This document shows, one piece after another, positions 51,656 through 60,322 of a DNA stretch of 64,000 bases. The stretch's first letter is position 1. Each line of letters starts with the position of its first letter. The stretch covers positions 1 to 64,000 of the forward strand of contig NZ_BSOJ01000030.1 in NCBI RefSeq assembly GCF_030160455.1, read 5' to 3'. Source of the DNA: Limnobacter litoralis (GTDB lineage: Bacteria > Pseudomonadota > Gammaproteobacteria > Burkholderiales > Burkholderiaceae_B). The notes under the pieces were generated by a model. It saw nothing but the letters and a program-made list of their open reading frames with translations. It had not been told where the DNA came from and did not search any database. Position numbers and translations under genes: made by a program.

Positions 51656-51658
51656 AGA

Positions 51659-52414
51659 TTAGCTGCCCACCAGCCAATGAAAGGCCAGCGGAATGAACAC
51701 CGCGCCAAAAATGCCGTGTAAACCCATGCCGAGGCTTGCGTATTGCCCTGCTTCCGGATGAACGGCAAAGGCGCGCGCCGTGCCGATGCCATGTGCACTC
51801 AGGCCCATGGCAAAGCCACGCACCCACCAGCGCTTTAAGCCCATGGCATTGAACAGGTAAGTGCCAGTTGCCGCACCAAAAATACCGGTGACCACGGCAA
51901 AAATGGCGGTCAGCGTGGGGGAAGCGCCGATGTTCTCACTGATGCCCATACCAATGGGTGCAGTCACCGATTTGGCCCACAGGCTGTGGGTAATGTCGAG
52001 ATTGGCGTGCATCAACTTCGCAACAGTCAAAGCGCTGGAAATGGCCACAGTGGACCCTACGCACAATGCCGCAACCAGCATGCTCAGTGACCTCGCCAGA
52101 TTGCCCTTCAAAGCCGCCAAACCCTGATAAATGGGCACTGCAAGAGCCACCGTGGCTGTACCCAGCATGAAGTGAACAAACTGGGCACCTGCGAAATACT
52201 GCTGATAACTCAAACCGCTGATCTTCAAAAAGCCAGCCAGCAACAACACCGCAATCAACACCGGGTTGGCAAACGGATGCATGCCTGACTTTTTGTAACA
52301 CCACACGCCGATTTGATAGGCCAGCAGGGTCAAAAACAGCGCAGTGAGCGGATTGCCCGTCAGATAAACCCAAATTTCGGGCAGATTCATTTTGCCGTGT
52401 GCGATCGGTGTCAT
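51659..52414 (-). CDS. lrgB: LrgB/CidB-family membrane protein
   Basis: 251 residues with six or seven hydrophobic segments. The LrgB pattern is clear: PVLIAVLLLAGFLKISGLSYQQYFAGA, LGTATVALAVPIYQ, SVTAPIGMGISENIGA (conserved PIxxxISxxIGG-type), SAHGIGTARA. These proteins act with LrgA-type holin-like partners in murein hydrolase control or pyruvate/glycolate transport. It starts inside lrgA by four bases. Confidence 0.92.
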   Translation of the reverse strand: MTPIAHGKMNLPEIWVYLTGNPLTALFLTLLAYQIGVWCYKKSGMHPFANPVLIAVLLLAGFLKISGLSYQQYFAGAQFVHFMLGTATVALAVPIYQGLAALKGNLARSLSMLVAALCVGSTVAISSALTVAKLMHANLDITHSLWAKSVTAPIGMGISENIGASPTLTAIFAVVTGIFGAATGTYLFNAMGLKRWWVRGFAMGLSAHGIGTARAFAVHPEAGQYASLGMGLHGIFGAVFIPLAFHWLVGS

Positions 52415-52755
52415 TTCGTGATCCTGTCAGCCAGTTTGTTCAAAACCCAGGCGGTCGCCGCCATGGTGCACACCACGCTGATCAGCAGCGTCACAAAGAT
52501 GGTGAATCCGTACTCTGAAATAACCGGCCAGAATACAACGACGCCCACTGCGGCAGGCACAAACAACAAACCCAGATTGGCGGCCAGAACATTGGCCGTG
52601 GTGGCCACATCGTCGGGCACCCCTTTGCGGATCACAAAATAGGCGAGCAGACACACCAGCCCAAACACAGGGCCGGGAATCGAAGGCAACAAGCCTTTGC
52701 TGAGCAATTCGCCCAAGGCTTGAAAAGCAAGCAGAACGGTGAGTGATCGGATCAT
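52411..52755 (-). CDS. lrgA: LrgA/CidA-family holin-like protein
   Basis: 114 residues from the ATG at 52755. Four hydrophobic helices with the family motifs LLPSIPGPVFGLVCLL and LFVPAAVGVVVFW. The upstream in-frame extension (to 52875) is not typical and is rejected. It couples with lrgB through an ATGA overlap. Confidence 0.9.
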   Translation of the reverse strand: MIRSLTVLLAFQALGELLSKGLLPSIPGPVFGLVCLLAYFVIRKGVPDDVATTANVLAANLGLLFVPAAVGVVVFWPVISEYGFTIFVTLLISVVCTMAATAWVLNKLADRITK

Positions 52756-52920
52756 GCACAGCAGTGTAGCGCGTGCCGAATGAACAGCAACATACTGGTT
52801 ATTCCGTAGTTTTTTAAAAAAGTAGAATGAAGCCCCCACTTGAAACAAGGGCTTTGGCATAGCCACTCTGGCCATTTCTGCCTACACTAGGGCGCAAAAC
52901 ACCCACAGGCAAACACCGAA

Positions 52921-53700
52921 ATGAGCACAAAACAGCATTACGCACTGGTCACCGGCGCATCCAGCGGCATCGGTCTTGAATTCGCATGGCAACTGGCCCG
53001 GGGCGGGTACAACCTGATCCTGGTGGCGCGCAACGAAGCCGCGCTGAACGAACTGGCCGCTCAAATTCACTCGGAGACCGGGGTGAACGTCGAGGTGTAT
53101 GCCCGCGACCTGGCCAAACCCAACGCGGCGCAAGCACTGGCAACCGATCTGGGCGCAGGCTTGAGACGTGTTGAACTGCTCGTAAACAACGCGGGTTTTG
53201 GCCTGCACGGCCGGTTTCACGAGCTGCCGATGGAAGGCATTGCACAGATGATGCAACTGAACATGAACACGCTGACCGAGCTGACTTACCTCTGCCTGCC
53301 TCACATGATGCAAGCCATGCGAGGTGAAATCATCAACATCGCCTCAGTGGCAAGCTTCCAGCCCTGCCCCAATTTCGCAGTGTATGCGGCCAGCAAAGCC
53401 TATGTGCTCAGCTTCAGTGAGGCCCTGAACATTGAACTTGCTGACGCTGGCATCAAGGTGACAGCGGTGTGCCCAGGTTCCACCGACACCAATTTCCACA
53501 ACATCGCAGGCACCAGCCATTTGCGCGCTGTTCAGCTGATGGACAGTCCCAAAAAAGTGGTTCAACTCAGCCTGAAAGCAGTGCGGGCCGGTCGGGCCAG
53601 CATCGTCACCGGCCTGAGCAACAAAGCCATTCCACTTGCTTCACGCCTGCTTCCAAGGTATTTAATGGGTAAAACGGCGCAATTGCTTTTCAAAAAGTAG
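52921..53700 (+). CDS. Short-chain dehydrogenase/reductase
   Basis: 259 residues. TGASSGIG near residue 11, NNAGFG near 89, catalytic Ser in IASVAS and YxxxK as YAASK (near 157-161) are intact. The C-terminal extension resembles the group of classical SDRs acting on lipid-like substrates (YqjQ/DltE-like). The substrate is unknown. It is divergent from lrgA. Confidence 0.9.
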   Translation: MSTKQHYALVTGASSGIGLEFAWQLARGGYNLILVARNEAALNELAAQIHSETGVNVEVYARDLAKPNAAQALATDLGAGLRRVELLVNNAGFGLHGRFHELPMEGIAQMMQLNMNTLTELTYLCLPHMMQAMRGEIINIASVASFQPCPNFAVYAASKAYVLSFSEALNIELADAGIKVTAVCPGSTDTNFHNIAGTSHLRAVQLMDSPKKVVQLSLKAVRAGRASIVTGLSNKAIPLASRLLPRYLMGKTAQLLFKK

Positions 53701-53726
53701 GGTCAACCCTGTCCGTTTAATCGCGT

Positions 53727-53732
53727 TACAAT
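53727..53732 (+). promoter_or_regulatory. Candidate -10 box of the OmpA-family gene
   Basis: TACAAT lies about 34 bases before the start of the gene; no good -35 box was found at 17 bases. Confidence 0.3.
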
Positions 53733-53765
53733 GATTCACGATTCAAAGACGCAAAAGGACTGAAC

Positions 53766-54422
53766 ATGAAAAAGCTCACAGCGACCACGCTGGCCGCCGC
53801 ACTGCTGGCGGCTGGCTGCTCATCAATTCAAACCCAACCCGCGCCCCAACCTGTGCCTGCACCCGGTTCGCCTGTGGCTGAAGCGGGCTGCCCGCTTGCG
53901 CCCGAGCGCCCTGTTGACAACAGCAAGAAAGCGATTGGTGCTGGCGTGGGTGCCGTTGCCGGCGCACTGATCGGCAACGCCACAGGCGGTAAAAACACCG
54001 TGATCGGCGCTGGTCTTGGCGGCTTGTTCGGTTACCTGGTTGGTAGCGAAATCGCTGTGCGTGAGCAACGTGACGGCTCTGTCATGCTGGACATTCCAGG
54101 TGCTGCACTTTTTGACACCGACAAAACCGCGATCAAACCCAAATTTGCCAGCACACTGGACCAGATCAGTGCCACACTGCGCGACAACCCGGGCACCATC
54201 GTGTGCATCATTGGCTACACCGACAGCACCGGCAGCAGCAGCTACAACGCCAACCTGTCTGTTCGTCGCGCCGAATCTGTGCGTGAATTTCTTGAACGCA
54301 AAGGCATCGAGGGCAATCGCCTGACTGCGGCAGGTCTGGGCGAACGCTTCCCAGTGGCTTCCAACAGCACCGAAAGTGGTCGCACACAAAACCGCAGGGT
54401 TGAAATGTACGTTCGCCGATAA
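53766..54422 (+). CDS. OmpA-family lipoprotein
   Basis: 218 residues. A signal peptide with lipobox LAAGC, a Pro-rich linker, a Gly-zipper-type hydrophobic region (IGAGVGAVAGALIGNATGG, then GLGGLFGYLVGSE), and a C-terminal OmpA/Pal domain that binds peptidoglycan (IVCIIGYTDSTGSSSYNANLSVRRAESVREFL). It tethers the outer membrane to the wall. The transcript ends at the terminator at 54445. Confidence 0.92.
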   Translation: MKKLTATTLAAALLAAGCSSIQTQPAPQPVPAPGSPVAEAGCPLAPERPVDNSKKAIGAGVGAVAGALIGNATGGKNTVIGAGLGGLFGYLVGSEIAVREQRDGSVMLDIPGAALFDTDKTAIKPKFASTLDQISATLRDNPGTIVCIIGYTDSTGSSSYNANLSVRRAESVREFLERKGIEGNRLTAAGLGERFPVASNSTESGRTQNRRVEMYVRR

Positions 54423-54444
54423 ATGATTTGAACCATCAGCCACA

Positions 54445-54474
54445 AAAAAAACCCGTCCGAGGACGGGTTTTTTT
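54445..54474. terminator. Bidirectional rho-independent terminator
   Basis: A7-CCCGTCC-GA-GGACGGG-T7: a GC stem of 7 base pairs flanked by A and T tracts, between convergent OmpA-family and acyl-CoA ligase genes, so it can end transcription from both sides. Confidence 0.93.
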
Positions 54475-54498
54475 GTAGGCCTTCAATACACCGATAGT

Positions 54499-56274
54499 TT
54501 ACTCTTTCGGCTTGTCACGCAGCTCACGGCGAAGAATCTTGCCGACCGGTGTTTTGGGCAGGTCGCTACGGAATTCCACAAAGGACGGAATCTTGTAGCC
54601 AGTCAGGTTCTTGCGGCAATGCGCGATCAGATCGTCTTTGGTCAGCGCTGGATCTTTTTTGACCACGACCAGCTTGACCTTTTCGCCAGACACCGGATCG
54701 GGAACACCGACCACACCACATTCAAGTACGCCGGGGTGCTGTGCAACCACGTCCTCAATTTCATTGGGGAACACGTTAAAGCCAGACACGATGATCATGT
54801 CTTTCTTGCGGTCCACAATTTTCAGGAAGCCGTTTTCGTCCATCACGCCAATGTCGCCCGTGGCCAGCCAACCATCCTTGTCGATGGTTTTGGCGGTTTC
54901 TTCTGGGCGATTCAAATAACCCAGCATCACTTGCGGGCCTTTCACGCAGATTTCACCAGGCTCGTTGATGCCACCCCACAAACCATCGTCGCGGCGCAAA
55001 CGGACGTCTGTTCCCACGATGGGCAGACCCACATTGCCCGCAAAGGGTGGGCGTTCGCTACCGTGCAAAGGCGGCACACTAACCACGGGTGAGGTCTCGG
55101 TCATGCCGAAGCCTTCGGAAATGGCGCACCCTGTGACCTGGTACCAACGCTCAGCAATCGGTTGCTGGAGGGCCATACCGCCACTCAGTGCGAATTTCAT
55201 GTCAGAAAAGTCACGCTTGACGAACTCTTCGTTGTTCAGGAACGCATTGAACAAGGTATTGACCGCTGTGATGACATGGAACTTCTCTTTGCGCAGTACC
55301 TTCATCACCATGCCAACGTCGCGCGGGTTGGCCACCAGAATATTGCGCGCACCAAAAGTCATGAACAGCATACAGTTCACAGCCAGCGCATAGATGTGAT
55401 ACAGCGGGAGCATGGTGACCACAGTAATGGGCTCGGTGCCGATCGCTTCGCTCATCCAGGCCAGGCCCTGCTCAAGGTTACTCAGCAGATTGCGTTGGGT
55501 CAGCATGGCGCCCTTGCTGACACCTGTGGTGCCGCCGGTGTACTGCAACAGGGCCACGTCGTCGAGCTTGGGGGCAGGCTTCGGAAAATTCACGCCCTTG
55601 CCCTTGGCCAAAGCCGCCTTGATGTTGATCGCACCTGGCAGGCTGTATTCGGGCACCATTTTCTTGACTTTGCGCATCACAAAGTTCACCAGCGGGCCTT
55701 TCAAACCGCCAAACAGGTCACCAAGCTGCGTAATCACGATTTGCTTGACCTGTGTGCCTTCCAGCGCATCTTGCAGGGTCTTGGCAAAGTTCTCGAACAC
55801 CACGATGGTTTGCGCGCCACTGTCTTTCAACTGGTGGTTCAATTCGCGCACGGTGTACAGCGGGTTCACGTTGGTCAGGGTGCAACCAAGCTTCATGGCA
55901 CCCACAAAGCACACCGGAAACTGCACGGCGTTGGGCATCATGATGGCGACCACGTCGCCCGCCTTGATGCCGATGGAATGCAGGTAACCCGCAAACTGGT
56001 CAGACAGTTCGTCCACTTGCCGATAGGTGAATTCCGTGCCAGCCGACACAAATGCCACGTTGTTGGCGTATTTTTTCAGCGAGGCCTGCACCATTTCCAG
56101 CAGACTGGCATAGCGCAGCGGGGGCGTGTCAATGGGTACACGAGGCGGGTAGGATTTGGTCCAGTAACGCGACTCGAAGAGTTCCTGGGCTTCTTTGCTG
56201 ACAAAACCACCGAACTGGTCGGGGCTTACCTTGGGGGCTTGCTCAAGCCCCGCGTCTTCTGGACGGGCAGACAT
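54499..56274 (-). CDS. fadD: Long-chain fatty acid-CoA ligase
   Basis: 591 residues. An ANL adenylating enzyme that activates fatty acids to acyl-CoA at the inner membrane. The P-loop LLQYTGGTTGVSKGAMLTQRN, the SEGFGMTETSPVV linker, and GWLATGDIGVMDENGFLKIVDRKKDMI are diagnostic. The C-terminus has the catalytic lysine motif PKTPVGKILRRELRD. It heads the fad group on the minus strand but has its own 205-base upstream region. Confidence 0.93.
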   Translation of the reverse strand: MSARPEDAGLEQAPKVSPDQFGGFVSKEAQELFESRYWTKSYPPRVPIDTPPLRYASLLEMVQASLKKYANNVAFVSAGTEFTYRQVDELSDQFAGYLHSIGIKAGDVVAIMMPNAVQFPVCFVGAMKLGCTLTNVNPLYTVRELNHQLKDSGAQTIVVFENFAKTLQDALEGTQVKQIVITQLGDLFGGLKGPLVNFVMRKVKKMVPEYSLPGAINIKAALAKGKGVNFPKPAPKLDDVALLQYTGGTTGVSKGAMLTQRNLLSNLEQGLAWMSEAIGTEPITVVTMLPLYHIYALAVNCMLFMTFGARNILVANPRDVGMVMKVLRKEKFHVITAVNTLFNAFLNNEEFVKRDFSDMKFALSGGMALQQPIAERWYQVTGCAISEGFGMTETSPVVSVPPLHGSERPPFAGNVGLPIVGTDVRLRRDDGLWGGINEPGEICVKGPQVMLGYLNRPEETAKTIDKDGWLATGDIGVMDENGFLKIVDRKKDMIIVSGFNVFPNEIEDVVAQHPGVLECGVVGVPDPVSGEKVKLVVVKKDPALTKDDLIAHCRKNLTGYKIPSFVEFRSDLPKTPVGKILRRELRDKPKE

Positions 56275-56479
56275 GTATTGATCTCCATTGAATCAAATGA
56301 ATTGGCCGATGGAGAGCATTGCTGCACTGGTGCCGACTGTCTCCCCGGCCGAGCTTTTTCACTCGATTGTTTTTATAGTGTTGTATAAGACTTGTTGTAT
56401 GCCAACGATACCACTGTTACCGGAAATTGGGGGATTTTCTGGCGAAATTAGAGTGCCAATACCAGCCGATCGCCGCACT

Positions 56480-57478
56480 TCAAGCCAGAATGCCGCGTTC
56501 CCGAATTTCCTGTCGGCTAAGCACCGGGGTGACACAGGCGTCGACCCTGCCGAATACCATTTCCCAATGGGAAAGCGGCTGAGAAGCGATTAACGCTTTC
56601 ACGTCGTCGCGAATTTTGACCGCCGCAGGTGTGCCCGGAAACACGCCTTTGCTCCAGTGAATGTCTGCCCACTCCGGCTTGCCCATGGCCTCGCAGGCCA
56701 CCTTCCAGAAACGGTGCTCCAGCGAGCCCACCGCCAGAAAGCGGTCGTCTTGGGTGCGGTACACGTTGTAACAGGCAAGCCCCCCAGAAAGCAAATCGTC
56801 CTGATGCGCCTTCGGCGCACCCGTCATGGCAATCCACATCTGTTCCATGCTGTCAGGCATGATGTTTTGCTTGTGCAGATTGTGGGTCATCGAGATGTCG
56901 ACAAAACTGCCCTGCCCGGTGCGCTGGGCTTTCAACAGCGCAGCCAGAATGCCCTGCACGGCGTATGCAGTGCCGCCAAACAAATCGCCAAACTGCACAG
57001 CAGGCACAGGCAAGTCACCGCTGGCCGTTTGCAAACCATGCAGTACACCGCTTAGCGCCATGTAATTGATGTCGTGCCCAGCCTTTTCAGCAAGGTTGCC
57101 CTGCTGACCATAGCCTGTGATGCAGCACATCACCAAGCGAGGGTTCAGGGCTTTCAGGGTGTCGTATCCGCAGCCCATGTCAGCCATCACACCCGGTCTG
57201 AATCCGTCGATCAACACATCGGCTTTGGCCGCGTGGTCTTTCAGGATCTGGATTCCCTCTGGCGTGCGAAAGTCTGCCGTTACGATGGCCTTTTCGCTGT
57301 TCAGGGCCTCGTACAGCATCGGCATGCTTTTGGCATCGTCCCCATGCGGTGGCTCCAGCTTGATGACGGTCGCACCCATTTGCTGCAGTACCAGTGAAGT
57401 GGCTGGCCCTGGCAAGTTGCGCGACAGGTCAAGCACTGTGATGCCAGCAAGCAGGGTTGGGTCTTGGATGGGCGCCAT
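56480..57478 (-). CDS. CaiB/BaiF-family CoA transferase
   Basis: 332 residues, shorter than the usual 380-400. Class III CoA-transferase fold: N-terminal VLDLSRNLPGPATSLVLQQMGATVIKLEPPHGDD, catalytic Asp136 in AGHDINYMALSG, and FGDLFGGTAYAVQGILAAL. Alpha-methylacyl-CoA racemase activity, a member of the same family, is an alternative and would suit branched fatty-acid oxidation next to fadD and fadE. Confidence 0.85.
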   Translation of the reverse strand: MAPIQDPTLLAGITVLDLSRNLPGPATSLVLQQMGATVIKLEPPHGDDAKSMPMLYEALNSEKAIVTADFRTPEGIQILKDHAAKADVLIDGFRPGVMADMGCGYDTLKALNPRLVMCCITGYGQQGNLAEKAGHDINYMALSGVLHGLQTASGDLPVPAVQFGDLFGGTAYAVQGILAALLKAQRTGQGSFVDISMTHNLHKQNIMPDSMEQMWIAMTGAPKAHQDDLLSGGLACYNVYRTQDDRFLAVGSLEHRFWKVACEAMGKPEWADIHWSKGVFPGTPAAVKIRDDVKALIASQPLSHWEMVFGRVDACVTPVLSRQEIRERGILA

Positions 57479-57513
57479 GCGGGATTACCTCGTGATGAAT
57501 TGTTGTCGTAATA

Positions 57514-57555
57514 AATCGCTGACCTGAATCGGCGAATCGCTGACCTGAATCGGCG
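57514..57555. repeat. 21-base perfect tandem duplication
   Basis: The unit starting AATCGCTGACCTGAATCGG occurs twice in a row (57514-57534 and 57535-57555), without a difference. Confidence 0.9.
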
Positions 57556-57740
57556 AATCTCAGGATCACCGGGCCGCCTGAAAGCCTGACTGCCCCCTCA
57601 TTGAATGTCAATTCTTGCTCGCCTCGCCCGGCAAAAGTAATCGCCGGGCCTCCGCGACGACCCCAGGTCGTGCGCAACAATTGTATTCAAACGGGCAGGC
57701 TTTCTTGAAGGCGGCACCAGCGCCCCTGACGATCGCCGAA

Positions 57741-57776
57741 TCAGCATCAGCATCAGCATCAGCATCAGCATCAGCA
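57741..57776. repeat. Hexanucleotide microsatellite (TCAGCA)6
   Basis: Six perfect copies of TCAGCA followed by a partial unit. Its length is a multiple of three, so it would not shift a frame; it reads Asp-Ala repeats on the minus strand, but no credible gene contains it. Confidence 0.92.
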
Positions 57777-57953
57777 TCAAGCGAAGTTTGAGTCGTCACT
57801 GCGTTCTGCCGACTTCAGGCAATCGATGCGAAGACGCCATTGCATTTCGCATGCCCCAAGCCAGAACCAGCAAGCCGGGGAAAAAGACTTGCCAAGGCAG
57901 AAGGTGATGGCGGCTCAAACTGAGCGCGCCAACTCAAACTTAGCAATGCCTTT

Positions 57954-60302
57954 TCAGGAGTTCACCACCTTCAAACGCTCAACTGGCTGAGCCACTGCAC
58001 CATGCGGTACGTTGGGCAAGTTGGCGCTGTCAAAGCCAGGTGCGTAGGTGATTGAATCGTCACCGAAGAATTCCTGCGGTGTGAATTCGTCCACCATGAT
58101 GGCCTCCAGGCTGATGCGGTTGGCACGGTCCAGCAGCTTCTTGTCGTCTGCAGTGATAATGCCTTTGGCCAGTGCTGCGTCGGCCAGTTCCTGCACAGAT
58201 CCCTTTTCAAGCTGCTTGGCACGGCGTGCAGCCATGATCTTGCGCTGAACACCCTCTGCGGCCTGCACTGCTTCAAAAGCAGCCAGCAGACGCTTCACAC
58301 CTGTGGTGTTGGCCAGTACTTCGTCGTTGTCCAACTCAGCCAGGTTGACCTTGGGCAGGTACAAGTCGCCCGCAATGCGATCCATTTGCGCGCCCGACTT
58401 GGTGATGGTTTTGGCCACAACAGGAACCAATCGGTCGCGGGTTGAACCCACCAGCGGATTCAGGCGCAGACCCAAATAACCCACGGTGCGCATCCACAAG
58501 CCCAAGGGGTTCTTGCCGAAGTTGGCGTAAATGGACTCAAACGCCTTCTGGATTTTCTCCAGCGCGTATTCACAGGCGTACTGCACCAGTGGCAAGTCTT
58601 CGCGCTGCTCGCCTTCCGCCACATAGCGGCGAACGGTTGAAATGGCGAGCAATTGCCAGCCCAATGCATCAGCAAAGTGACCGGTCAGTTGTTGGCGGGC
58701 CTTCAACTTGCCGCCCACGGTCAGCAAAGCCATGTCGGTGAGATAAGCGTAGCGTGAAGAAGTCCAAGCCAGCTTGCGCAGGTAAGGTGTCACGCCGTCA
58801 ATCTTGGGCACACTGGCCAGGTAACCACGTGTGGCGGTCAGGCCAATCAGGCGGCCGGTGTTGACCACCATGTGGCCGATCCAGCCTTTCAGCGCGCTGC
58901 TGAATGTGGGCAGATCATTGGCTTCCAGCGCGTTGGCAATTTTGAACGCGTAGGGGTGGCAACGCACAGCACCCTGACCAAAGGTGATCAGACTGCGGGT
59001 CATGATGTTCGCACCTTCCACGGTGATGGCCACCGGGGCTGAACAATAACCGCGACCGATGATGTTGTTGGGGCCTTGCATCACGCCGGCACCAGCCATC
59101 ACGTCCATGGCGTTGGTGGCCTGCACGCGCGACAACTCAGTCAAATAGGCTTTCCAGACCGCAGACACCACCGGAGGCTGCTCGTCATTGTCCAGCGCGC
59201 TGACCGCGTACACACGCGCCCCTTCGGCCAGGTAAGCCATGGCTGCAATTTCAGCCAGCTTTTCCTGAATGCCTTCCATTTCAGCAATGGGCATGCCGAA
59301 CTGTTGCCGCACACGGGCGTAAGCACCCGCTGCGGCAGCAGCAGCACGCACACCACCGACAGCACCCGCTGGCAATGAAACGGCACGACCACCAGCCAGC
59401 TGCTCCATCAACATGCGCCAACCTTGACCGGCGCACTCCACACCACCGATGATTTCGTCGGCGTCGATGACCACGTCTTTGCCCACAATGGGGCCGTTGT
59501 AGAAGGCATCACCAATCGGTTGATGGTGCTTGCCCATTTCAAGACCAGGCGTACCGCGGTGCACCAGTGCAACCGTGATGCCAACATCGCTGCCTTTGCC
59601 CAGCAGATTGTCGGGGTCTTGCAGTTTGAAGGCCAGCGAGATCAGGTTGGCCACCGGGGCCAGTGTGATGTAGCGCTTGCGGAAGTTCAGCTTGATCTGC
59701 AGCTTGCCTTCGGCGTTTTTGAACAGCACGCCACGGGCCAGAATGGACGCAGCGTCTGAACCAGCCGTTGGCTCGGTCAAGCCGAAACAAGGCAGGTATT
59801 CACCACTGGCCAGGCGTGGCAAATAGTGGTCCTTCTGGCTTTGCTTGCCGTAGTGTTTCAGCAGTTCGGCCGCGCCCAGGCTGTTGGGAATCACCACAAA
59901 AGTGGACAGCAAGGGGCTGTGCGCACTCAACATGGCCATGATGGTTGAAATGGCGTTCACCGAAAACTCTTGGCCGCCATAGGACTGCGGAATCAGGAAG
60001 CTGAAAAAGCCCTGAGACTTCATGTAGTCGATGGCTTGCTTGGGCACAATGCGCGTGCGGGCCAGTTCATAGCTGTCGACCATGTCGCACAGGTTCTTGA
60101 CCGGGCCATCGATGAAATCGCGCTCGCGTTTGTTCAGTTTGGCGTAGGGCTCGCTGAACATTTTTGCAAAATCGGGCTTGCCCGAGAACACCTGCCCGTC
60201 GATCCACACCGTGCCCGCTTCCAGCGCCTGGCGCTCAGTGGGGGAAATTTGCGGCATGGCCTTGGCCTTGATCAGGCCATTCATGATTGCTTTAAAAACC
60301 AT
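57954..60302 (-). CDS. fadE: Acyl-CoA dehydrogenase (FadE/YafH type)
   Basis: 782 residues. It introduces the trans-2 double bond in acyl-CoA, with FAD. The central core has CFGLTEPTAGSDAAS, GQGWRMLMEQLAGGRAVSLPAG and QQFGMPIAEMEGIQEKLAEIA, with the longer FadE-type C-terminal domain (IFxxLGLRLNPLVG region). The ATG at 60302 is preferred over 60308 because AAGGAG lies eight bases before it. Twenty bases separate it from the FadB-type gene upstream, so they are one unit. Confidence 0.93.
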   Translation of the reverse strand: MVFKAIMNGLIKAKAMPQISPTERQALEAGTVWIDGQVFSGKPDFAKMFSEPYAKLNKRERDFIDGPVKNLCDMVDSYELARTRIVPKQAIDYMKSQGFFSFLIPQSYGGQEFSVNAISTIMAMLSAHSPLLSTFVVIPNSLGAAELLKHYGKQSQKDHYLPRLASGEYLPCFGLTEPTAGSDAASILARGVLFKNAEGKLQIKLNFRKRYITLAPVANLISLAFKLQDPDNLLGKGSDVGITVALVHRGTPGLEMGKHHQPIGDAFYNGPIVGKDVVIDADEIIGGVECAGQGWRMLMEQLAGGRAVSLPAGAVGGVRAAAAAAGAYARVRQQFGMPIAEMEGIQEKLAEIAAMAYLAEGARVYAVSALDNDEQPPVVSAVWKAYLTELSRVQATNAMDVMAGAGVMQGPNNIIGRGYCSAPVAITVEGANIMTRSLITFGQGAVRCHPYAFKIANALEANDLPTFSSALKGWIGHMVVNTGRLIGLTATRGYLASVPKIDGVTPYLRKLAWTSSRYAYLTDMALLTVGGKLKARQQLTGHFADALGWQLLAISTVRRYVAEGEQREDLPLVQYACEYALEKIQKAFESIYANFGKNPLGLWMRTVGYLGLRLNPLVGSTRDRLVPVVAKTITKSGAQMDRIAGDLYLPKVNLAELDNDEVLANTTGVKRLLAAFEAVQAAEGVQRKIMAARRAKQLEKGSVQELADAALAKGIITADDKKLLDRANRISLEAIMVDEFTPQEFFGDDSITYAPGFDSANLPNVPHGAVAQPVERLKVVNS

Positions 60303-60322
60303 TGTCATTGCTCCTTGTGTCT

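Larger units (their letters stand above)
57479..57953. other. 475-base intergenic region with simple repeats
   Basis: No gene is supported. It holds a 21-base tandem duplication (57514-57555) and a hexanucleotide repeat (57741-57776). It separates the CoA transferase from fadE, both on the minus strand, so the fadE transcript may end here and the next promoter lie here. Confidence 0.7.

Noticed and set aside
55162-56388. Long plus-strand frame of 408 codons over fadD
   Set aside because: His/Gln-rich antisense shadow of a well-supported acyl-CoA ligase.
57608-57799. Frame encoding Asp-Ala repeats
   Set aside because: It is only a translation of the hexamer repeat, with no ribosome site or other coding signal.
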